Source: RUG626 sp964411785
GTDB taxonomy: Bacteria > Bacillota > Clostridia > Oscillospirales > Oscillospiraceae
Length of the DNA stretch: 5,690 nucleotides
Assembly (NCBI GenBank): GCA_964411785.1
Contig: CAYPMJ010000120.1
Location: 1-5,690, forward strand
Direction: 5' to 3'
Position numbers and translations under genes: made by a program. Positions 1 to 4,494 of this stretch are shown here, one piece after another; the first letter of the stretch is position 1; every line of letters starts with the position of its first letter. Below the pieces are notes generated by a model, which was not told the DNA's origin, did no database searches, and saw only the letters and a program-made list of their open reading frames with translations.

Positions 1-213
1 CCCATGCTGGTCCAGAAACTCCTCAAGGTTCTCATAAACTGTTATGTCCACCATGGGCCAGTAGTCCAGCCCCGCGCGCTTTACCGCTCTGTCTGATATG
101 TCGAAGCCCAGCGGCTTTACGAGGTGAAGACGGCTTCTGGTTGCGGCGCATGTCCTCGCTATATTGCCTGTATTCATCGGTATCTCCGGCTCCACCAGGA
201 CTAGATTTACCAT
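1..213 (-). CDS. trmL: TrmL, tRNA (cytidine/uridine-34-2'-O)-methyltransferase, N-terminal part (runs off left edge)
   Basis: The first 71 codons of a SPOUT-family methyltransferase (YibK/CspR/TrmL), open to the window edge. In this family the enzyme uses S-adenosylmethionine to methylate the ribose 2'-O of the wobble nucleotide 34 of certain tRNAs (tRNA-Leu in E. coli), in the cytoplasm. The translation starts MVNLVLVEPEIP and shows the family blocks in order: PEIPMNTGNIARTCAAT at residues 9-25, LHLVKPLGF at 30-37 with flanks, and KRAGLDYW at 45-52. The usual length is about 155-160 residues, so the SAM-binding knot motifs lie outside the window. The ATG at 213-211 is chosen because GGAGG sits 5 nt upstream (223-219) and an in-frame TGA lies a few codons further up. 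A sigma-A-like promoter precedes it, so it is probably transcribed apart from the lgt operon. Identification rests on motif recall, not a database search, but the match is strong. Confidence 0.93.
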   Translation of the reverse strand, partial: MVNLVLVEPEIPMNTGNIARTCAATRSRLHLVKPLGFDISDRAVKRAGLDYWPMVDITVYENLEEFLDQHG

Positions 214-218
214 AAGCG

Positions 219-223
219 CCTCC
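219..223 (-). promoter_or_regulatory. Ribosome binding site of trmL
   Basis: GGAGG read on the minus strand, 5 nt before the ATG at 213. It decides the trmL start over a competing upstream ATG (about position 232) in another frame, which has no comparable site. Confidence 0.75.
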
Positions 224-239
224 AGAATTCATCTTTTCT

Positions 240-268
240 ATTCTATATCCAACTTTCTGAGATTTCAA
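240..268 (-). promoter_or_regulatory. Predicted sigma-A promoter for trmL
   Basis: On the minus strand TTGAAA (268-263, five of six matches to the -35 consensus) is followed after exactly 17 nt by TAGAAT (245-240, five of six matches to TATAAT). Transcription would start near position 233, leaving a leader of about 20 nt with the trmL ribosome binding site. The surrounding 240-300 region is much more AT-rich than the genes. Seen directly as sequence; promoter activity is inferred. Confidence 0.6.
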
Positions 269-280
269 TATACTTTTGCA

Positions 281-296
281 CAATTTTTCAATTTTT
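281..296. repeat. Tandem 8-bp direct repeat CAATTTTT x2
   Basis: CAATTTTT occurs twice head to tail (281-288 and 289-296); on the minus strand it reads AAAAATTG twice. It lies just upstream of the predicted trmL -35 box (263-268). It could be an A-tract/UP-like element or a small regulator's binding site, or chance in AT-rich DNA. The repeat is certain, the role unknown. Confidence 0.6.
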
Positions 297-321
297 CAGC
301 GCCTTTTTCTGCGCAGCGCCT
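297..321. repeat. Direct repeat CAGCGCCT x2, 17-bp period
   Basis: CAGCGCCT is found at 297-304 and again at 314-321 (AGGCGCTG on the minus strand), a spacing of 17 bp. It sits between the big hairpin at 330-356 and the trmL promoter. Two copies of an 8-mer this close in a non-coding gap are worth noting as a possible regulator site, but no known operator is recognised. Confidence 0.45.
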
Positions 322-329
322 CACAGACT

Positions 330-356
330 ATGCGGCGGCCACAGCGGCCGCCGCAT
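330..356 (-). terminator. Perfect 11-bp GC-rich inverted repeat, possible operon-end hairpin
   Basis: ATGCGGCGGCC (330-340) and GGCCGCCGCAT (346-356) are exact reverse complements around a 5-nt loop. Nine of the 11 pairs are G:C, so the RNA hairpin would be very stable. It begins 82 nt beyond the stop of the 154-codon gene and lies before the trmL promoter, the place expected for the end of the lgt operon transcript. No T-run follows on either strand, so it is not a canonical intrinsic terminator. It may stabilise the mRNA 3' end, aid factor-dependent termination, or be a dispersed REP-like palindrome. Confidence 0.45.
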
Positions 357-438
357 GGAAATTTCTGTCCTATCCGGCTTATCCTCTCTCTTCCGCTGCT
401 TTTCGCTCAGCTTACGGTTATTCCTCCTTCCAAGGCTC

Positions 439-903
439 CTACTCCTCAGTGCCCTCGTCTGCGGTCTCATCATTCTCCGCGCCGCTGCCACAGCAGCATT
501 CGCTGTCACTGCCCTCGCCCGACTCCTCGTCGTCCTTTACATCGTCGAACTCGCCCTCCTCGGAGTACTCCGCATCGCAGCTCTCCTCCGACTCGCCAAG
601 TTCCTCAAGCTCTGTCTGCTTTGCGCTGATCTTATCAAGTGAAAGCTTTATATCCGCCTCAGCCTGGGCAAAGTCAGGATCCAGATTCTCGCTGTATTTC
701 TCGTAATAAAGCTTGCCCAGCTCCTGATACCTCTTCTTCAGCGTCTCCCGCTCCGCCACTATCTCCACGTTCAGCTTCGCCTTCCTGCCTATAACCGAGG
801 CCTTGTCAGCTACCTTCTTCGCCACATCCACTGACTTGTCCGCGAAAGTACTTGCGGTCTCTGCCGCTTTCTCCTTCAGACTCTCAAAGTCAAAGTTTGC
901 CAT
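439..903 (-). CDS. Small coiled-coil protein with a highly acidic, cysteine-containing tail (function unknown)
   Basis: A 154-residue protein I cannot assign to a function. Residues 1-45 form a Lys/Ala-rich amphipathic helix with repeated ADKS..VAKK-type units, reminiscent of LEA-like or coiled-coil proteins. Residues 45-100 continue as probable coiled coil (ERETLKKRYQELGKLYYEKY) of the kind seen in small clostridial proteins that often end in a zinc ribbon. Here the tail (98-154) is instead intensely acidic: 27 of 57 residues are Asp/Glu and only one is basic (Lys123). It also has Cys109 and a Cys136-138 triplet followed by GSGAEND, which resembles a decayed CxxCG zinc knuckle. There is no signal peptide or membrane segment, so it is probably cytosolic. 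The start is firm: AGGAGG (917-912) lies 8 nt before the ATG. It follows lgt by 21 nt, so co-transcription is likely. A role in the cell envelope or lipoprotein pathway is only guilt by association. Confidence 0.82.
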   Translation of the reverse strand: MANFDFESLKEKAAETASTFADKSVDVAKKVADKASVIGRKAKLNVEIVAERETLKKRYQELGKLYYEKYSENLDPDFAQAEADIKLSLDKISAKQTELEELGESEESCDAEYSEEGEFDDVKDDEESGEGSDSECCCGSGAENDETADEGTEE

Positions 904-911
904 TTTTACTT

Positions 912-917
912 CCTCCT
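912..917 (-). promoter_or_regulatory. Ribosome binding site of orf154
   Basis: A perfect AGGAGG on the minus strand, 8 nt before the ATG at 903, lying wholly in the 21-nt gap after the lgt stop codon. It confirms this strand as the coding one, even though a longer open frame exists on the plus strand. Confidence 0.85.
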
Positions 918-924
918 AAGATTT

Positions 925-1830
925 TTATTCTTCTGTGCCTTTATCTTCAGGGCTCTCGCCCTCCGTACCAGTCTCACCGTCGACCGCGGCCTCGGCAAGG
1001 GCAAGCTTTCTGTTCACATACAGATCTGCCGGGTCGTGATGCACCTTCAGCCTGTTCCACAGCAGCAGGAACCCCGCCACCAGGAACAGAACAAAAGACA
1101 CAAGCTGCGATACACGTATCAGCGTACCCGGAATATAGAGGCTGTCCGTTCTGAGGCCCTCCACCAGCATTCTCCCGAACCCGTACCACGCAAGGTACAT
1201 GAGGAATACCTCACCGTCATACCTGCGCTTCTTTGAGAGAAAGTGAAGAAGGATAAAGCCGACAAAGTTCCACAGCGACTCATACAGAAACGTCGGGTGG
1301 ACATAAATGGTTCTTCCGTTCAGGGTGAGGCCCATGCGGCAGAAGATGGTTGTCTCATAACCATATGCCTCCCTGTTCATGAAATTTCCCCATCTGCCCA
1401 CGAACTGTCCTATGAGAAAACCCAGACATACCACATCCAGAAAGACTCTCATGGGGATCTTCTTCCATTTGGTATATATAAACACAGCAAGCAGCGCACC
1501 GATGAGCACCCCATACATTCCAAGGCCCCCATCGCGTATGGCGAATATCTTCACGGGATTCGCCGCGTACTCGTCCCATTTGAACACCACATAATATATT
1601 CTGGCGCAGATAATCGCCAGCGGCACACCCAGTATTATGACGTCCAGCATATTGTCCGCCGTAAGCCCGAACTGCGGAGCACGCTTTGACGCATACAGCA
1701 CGGCCAGCAGAAAGCCCGTCGCTATTATTATGGCATACCAATATATCTTAAAGTTACCTATAAGAATGTAATTTTTGGGATTTATGGTAAAGTCTCCCAA
1801 CATTGGAAATGATATTGCCGCCTCAGACAT
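925..1830 (-). CDS. lgt: Lgt, phosphatidylglycerol:prolipoprotein diacylglyceryl transferase
   Basis: Integral membrane enzyme that moves diacylglyceryl from phosphatidylglycerol to the lipobox cysteine of prolipoproteins, the first step of lipoprotein maturation. The 301-residue protein has several hydrophobic segments and the family blocks: YWYA near residues 30-33 (E. coli Tyr26 region), the signature GQFVGRWGNFMNREAYG at 141-157 (Arg146, Asn149, Glu154, Gly157), HPTFLYES at 178-185, and RMLVEGLR at 220-226, matching E. coli Arg239/Glu243. The loop that holds His103 in E. coli reads GGLGMYG (101-107), with Tyr106 in that place. After the last membrane segment (about 241-258) there is a hydrophilic tail of about 40 residues ending in an Asp/Glu-rich stretch, longer than usual. 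The ATG at 1830 is preferred over a GTG at 1857 because GGAGGG lies 8 nt upstream. It follows ymfH by 23 nt. Confidence 0.97.
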   Translation of the reverse strand: MSEAAISFPMLGDFTINPKNYILIGNFKIYWYAIIIATGFLLAVLYASKRAPQFGLTADNMLDVIILGVPLAIICARIYYVVFKWDEYAANPVKIFAIRDGGLGMYGVLIGALLAVFIYTKWKKIPMRVFLDVVCLGFLIGQFVGRWGNFMNREAYGYETTIFCRMGLTLNGRTIYVHPTFLYESLWNFVGFILLHFLSKKRRYDGEVFLMYLAWYGFGRMLVEGLRTDSLYIPGTLIRVSQLVSFVLFLVAGFLLLWNRLKVHHDPADLYVNRKLALAEAAVDGETGTEGESPEDKGTEE

Positions 1831-1838
1831 ATAAATCA

Positions 1839-1844
1839 CCCTCC
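1839..1844 (-). promoter_or_regulatory. Ribosome binding site deciding the lgt start
   Basis: GGAGGG on the minus strand, 8 nt before the ATG at 1830. The longest frame would start at a GTG (1857) overlapping the ymfH stop by 4 nt, but that would add nine atypical residues (MRCGRRVIY). This site favours the ATG. Confidence 0.8.
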
Positions 1845-1853
1845 GCCCACATC

Positions 1854-3131
1854 TCACGTCTCCCCGGCAACCGAGAGAGCCATGAACTCCGGCCGCATGA
1901 AGCCGGCTATAAAGCTCCGGGCGTCCTCCGCCGTGATGTCTCCCAGCATGGAGAACGACTCGAAAAAATCACAGCCCTTCAGCCTGGCCGCCGAGTTATT
2001 ATAACATATTGCCTCAAGGGAATTCAACTCCCCCAGGAGCCTCCCACGGGTACTTTTTACAATTCTTAAAAAAGATTTTTCGTCCACTCCCTGGCAGCCG
2101 AGCCTCTGGGCCTCTTCGAGCACCGCCAGGACAACGCGCTCCGGATAGCGGCTCTCTCCCCCGAAGGAAATATAGGAGACTCCTGCGGCGCTGTCGAAGC
2201 CATAGTCGAAGGTGTCATTTACAAGTCCTGCGCTGTACAATCTGTGGAAAAGCGGCGACGAATCTCCCAGCAGTGCGCTCAGTGCCACCTCCGCTGTCAA
2301 TTCGAAGCGAAGTCCTTCCTTTCCCCGCAGCTCCCTCCCTGTCTTGACACCTGCTGCAAAGATGGGCAGCGGCACCTCGATTCGCTCCAGAGAGCGATAA
2401 TTTCCCGGCTGCTGTCCACGCTCCCGACCGTAGTCACGTCTCAGCCGGCGGCTGAACTGGGGCGTCAGCTCCTCCACAAGGTCCCTGACCCGCTCCGGAT
2501 CCTGATCTCCCGCCACTGTCAGGGCCATGTTTGCCGGGATATAGTGGGCGTCATGGAAAATGCGCAGTGTGTCCTGAGTTATATCTCCAACACTCTCCAC
2601 AGTACCAGCAGGATCTCTGGTAATTGCGTGATCCATATAAAGGCAGCTCAGCAGACTGCGGCTGAGACCCTCGTACGGGTCGTCCTCCGACATCTGCCGC
2701 TCCCTCAAAATTATGCCCCGCTCGCGCACGATGCCGGCCTCCGTGAAGCCGGGGGAACACACCATCTGAAGCAGAAGTGCCAGATTTTCCTCAAATAAGT
2801 CCGCACATCTGAAGTAAATGGCCGTCATATCCTGTGCTGTAAACGCGTTGACGTCAGCGCCGCGCTCCGCAAACACCGCCAGCGCGTCTCTGCCGTCTGA
2901 GAGCTCAAACAGCTCATGCTCCAGGAAATGAGCTGTACCTTCCGGGACAGCAGTCCATGCGCCGTCGCCGACTCTGAATCGAACGTCAGCCCCGCCTGAG
3001 CCTATGGCCAGAAACGCCTCCGTATGATGAAAGCCGCGCTTGGGCACGACGGTGAGCCTGAGGCCGTTTGGCAGCATCTCATAATATGCCTGCTCACCTA
3101 TTCCGGCATACTCATTGAGGCACAGAGCCAT
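1854..3131 (-). CDS. ymfH: YmfH (also named YfmH), M16-family zinc peptidase, catalytic subunit
   Basis: A 425-residue insulinase/pitrilysin-like (M16) protein. The inverted zinc motif HxxEH is present as HFLEH at residues 68-72 (His68, Glu71 general base, His72). The downstream acidic pair is Glu137 and Glu144 in the ERGIILRE stretch, seven residues apart as in pitrilysin (Glu162/Glu169). The C-terminal half is the second M16 domain; it lacks the GGG..SRLF..VRE signature carried by YmfF. Homologues in Bacillus subtilis were linked to 5-aminopentanol modification of elongation factor EF-P, and databases name the family that way; whether this applies here is unknown. It is probably cytosolic, with no signal peptide visible. 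The ATG at 3131 is chosen over a GTG at 3140 because AAGGTG (3143-3138) sits 6 nt before it. The start overlaps the end of ymfF by 20 nt, implying translational coupling and a YmfF-YmfH complex. Confidence 0.93.
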   Translation of the reverse strand: MALCLNEYAGIGEQAYYEMLPNGLRLTVVPKRGFHHTEAFLAIGSGGADVRFRVGDGAWTAVPEGTAHFLEHELFELSDGRDALAVFAERGADVNAFTAQDMTAIYFRCADLFEENLALLLQMVCSPGFTEAGIVRERGIILRERQMSEDDPYEGLSRSLLSCLYMDHAITRDPAGTVESVGDITQDTLRIFHDAHYIPANMALTVAGDQDPERVRDLVEELTPQFSRRLRRDYGRERGQQPGNYRSLERIEVPLPIFAAGVKTGRELRGKEGLRFELTAEVALSALLGDSSPLFHRLYSAGLVNDTFDYGFDSAAGVSYISFGGESRYPERVVLAVLEEAQRLGCQGVDEKSFLRIVKSTRGRLLGELNSLEAICYNNSAARLKGCDFFESFSMLGDITAEDARSFIAGFMRPEFMALSVAGET

Positions 3132-4428
3132 CACTCTCACCTTCCAGAAAATATATGGTGTCGAGCCTTGCGCAGCAGGCTATGCGGATTACATCCCCGC
3201 GCTCCACCAGAAAAACCAGCGACGCCAGCTCCTCAGGATCCGTACCATTCAGACTGGCGGCCTTATCCAGATAGAGGTCTTCCAGTCCCAACGGGTCATC
3301 CAGCTCCTGGAGCAGCTCCATGGACGCTGTCTTCTGCGCAGTCTCCAGCTCCCGGTCGTCAAAGCCGCCTTCTCTGAGTGACTCAAGCTCCCTCTCTATC
3401 TCACTGACTGCCTCTTCACGGTGGGGAGCATCCACGCCCGCGGAAACAGTAAGCACACCCTTATAGCTGTCAAAGGAGGAATCCACATAGTAGCACAGTC
3501 CAAGCCTCTCCCGGACATTTTTAAACAGTCTCGACGCCGGACCTCCTCCGAAAAGCGCATTGAAGACGAGCAGCGCCGCCTCATTATTGCACTCCGCAAG
3601 CCTGTAGCCAAGCGCGAGACGCTCCTGTGAGACGCTCATTCTCTCGACCACGAGACGCGGCTTCAGGTTCACATCCCTTGGGACAGCCGGAATTGTATAC
3701 GGCTTCGCACACGACCCGATACGCGGGAGCGCCGCGAATGTCCCGCGCAGAAGGCCCTCCACACTTCGCGGATTCTCCGCCCCGCAATAAAAGAGCTCCA
3801 GCGCTGAGGAGGAGATGAGCTCCCGGTATCTTCTTGTAAGAGTACCCGTGGATATCTTCGCCGCATCCCTCAATGTGCCAAACTTCGGCACCGCGTAGCT
3901 CTCGCCGCGGAACATTGAGCCAAGAAGCCTTCCAAGGGCATAGCTCTCCTTATCGTTGACCTCGCCCCTTATGTCCTCCATCAGCTTCTCCCGCTCGTCC
4001 TCCACATATTGTCCCGTAAGTCTGCCGCCGCTGGTGACCGGCGTCAGGATCACCTCCCCCAGCAGGGCCGCCGTCTTCTCCAGCAATCCCCCTTCCGGGA
4101 CAAATGCGCCATCGGCAAACTCCGCCGTAAACCCGACGCACTGTATCTCACCGCGTCTGCACACCTCAGGCTCCAGCCTCGCGCCGTACATATCCTCAAG
4201 CGCGGCTGCTATGGCCTCCATGTCAGGGTGCTTCACCGTTCCTCTGGCCAGCACATACGGGAGAACCGCGTTAAGCGACGCCGTCGCCTTTTCCAGCTTC
4301 GTAAAAAATGTGGCGGAGAGGCATTCCGTCTTGAACTTGTACGTTGTAATGCAGGTAAGCCAGACTCCAGGCATAATCTCCCTTCTAGTCACCTTTTGCA
4401 CCGGCACTCCCCCCGCCCGGTCGTTCAT
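3112..4428 (-). CDS. ymfF: YmfF (also named YfmF), M16-fold non-catalytic partner subunit
   Basis: A 438-residue M16-fold protein without a zinc site: where HxxEH should stand, after the first strands, the sequence around residues 53-82 reads NAVLPYVLARGT...DMYGA, with no His/Glu pair arranged as a metal site. The C-terminal domain has a clear M16 signature, NALFGGGPASRLFKNVRERLG (290-310), followed by LCYYV (311-315). This supplies Arg306 and Tyr313/314, the Arg/Tyr pair that the non-catalytic subunit of two-component M16B proteases lends to the active site. Together with YmfH immediately downstream (20-nt overlap) this predicts a heterodimeric protease with a split active site. The substrate is unknown; the B. 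subtilis homologues are genetically tied to EF-P modification. The ATG at 4428 has GGAGGG 7 nt upstream. A possible promoter (TATAAT at 4494-4489) lies before it. No signal peptide is visible. Confidence 0.92.
   Translation of the reverse strand: MNDRAGGVPVQKVTRREIMPGVWLTCITTYKFKTECLSATFFTKLEKATASLNAVLPYVLARGTVKHPDMEAIAAALEDMYGARLEPEVCRRGEIQCVGFTAEFADGAFVPEGGLLEKTAALLGEVILTPVTSGGRLTGQYVEDEREKLMEDIRGEVNDKESYALGRLLGSMFRGESYAVPKFGTLRDAAKISTGTLTRRYRELISSSALELFYCGAENPRSVEGLLRGTFAALPRIGSCAKPYTIPAVPRDVNLKPRLVVERMSVSQERLALGYRLAECNNEAALLVFNALFGGGPASRLFKNVRERLGLCYYVDSSFDSYKGVLTVSAGVDAPHREEAVSEIERELESLREGGFDDRELETAQKTASMELLQELDDPLGLEDLYLDKAASLNGTDPEELASLVFLVERGDVIRIACCARLDTIYFLEGESDGSVPQ
3138..3143 (-). 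promoter_or_regulatory. Ribosome binding site deciding the ymfH start
   Basis: AAGGTG (within GGAAGGTGAG) on the minus strand, 6 nt before the ATG at 3131 and inside the end of ymfF. The alternative GTG start at 3140 would lie within this site, so the ATG is the more likely start. Confidence 0.65.
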
Positions 4429-4435
4429 CGGTCAT

Positions 4436-4441
4436 CCCTCC
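4436..4441 (-). promoter_or_regulatory. Ribosome binding site of ymfF
   Basis: GGAGGG on the minus strand (4441-4436), 7 nt before the ATG at 4428. Another ATG directly follows it (4435) in a different frame and too close to be used well. Confidence 0.75.
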
Positions 4442-4446
4442 ATGGG

Positions 4447-4461
4447 CCGGGCAAGCCCCGG
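4447..4461 (-). other. Short GC hairpin in the ymfF leader
   Basis: CCGGG (4447-4451) and CCCGG (4457-4461) can pair around a 5-nt loop, giving an all-GC 5-bp stem that ends a few nucleotides before the ymfF ribosome binding site. There is no T-run, so it is not a convincing terminator for the preceding gene. It might modulate ymfF translation, or be chance in GC-rich sequence. Confidence 0.3.
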
Positions 4462-4488
4462 GCGCCTCTGCACGACTTTATCGGTGCT

Positions 4489-4494
4489 ATTATA
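4489..4494 (-). promoter_or_regulatory. Possible -10 element of a ymfF operon promoter
   Basis: A perfect TATAAT on the minus strand, starting one base past the stop codon of the GH94 gene and 60 nt before the ymfF start. No good -35 box is found at 15-19 nt spacing, and there is no TGn extension. So either this is a weak or activator-dependent promoter, or the hexamer is fortuitous. Confidence 0.35.

Larger units (their letters stand above)
214..438. other. Non-coding intergenic region between orf154 and trmL
   Basis: A 225-bp gap without a credible gene. From the operon side it holds 82 nt of plain leader-like sequence (438-357), the 11-bp hairpin, the CAGCGCCT and CAATTTTT repeats, and the trmL promoter and ribosome binding site. 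Base composition drops sharply to AT-rich at 225-297. The minus strand has an AAGGAGG-like run near 424-429, but no start codon follows at a useful distance. Confidence 0.7.

Noticed and set aside
32..283. 83-residue minus-strand open frame
   Set aside because: It overlaps trmL in another frame. The trmL frame has strong family motifs and a ribosome binding site at its ATG; this one reads as low-complexity Gly/Arg/Ser sequence.
321..509. 62-residue minus-strand frame that could extend orf154 by frameshift
   Set aside because: Arg/Ser-rich, no slippery site seen near the stop at 439, no start signal; it runs through the hairpin. It looks like a shadow frame.
355..642. 95-residue plus-strand frame that looks like a membrane protein
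   Set aside because: Its Leu/Val/Ile richness is the expected antisense reading of Asp/Glu codons in orf154. It starts inside the hairpin's right arm and has no ribosome binding site.
164..706. 180-residue plus-strand open frame, Ser-rich and longer than the minus-strand gene opposite
   Set aside because: It is antisense to the acidic tail of orf154, whose Glu/Asp/Ser codons read as Ser/Pro-rich sequence in this opposite frame. It has no clear ribosome binding site and crosses the promoter and hairpin region.
1831..1857. GTG start for lgt overlapping the ymfH stop by 4 nt
   Set aside because: It would add nine residues not typical of Lgt, and a strong GGAGGG is placed for the ATG at 1830 instead.
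3132..3140. GTG start for ymfH at 3140
   Set aside because: It falls inside the likely Shine-Dalgarno run serving the ATG at 3131.
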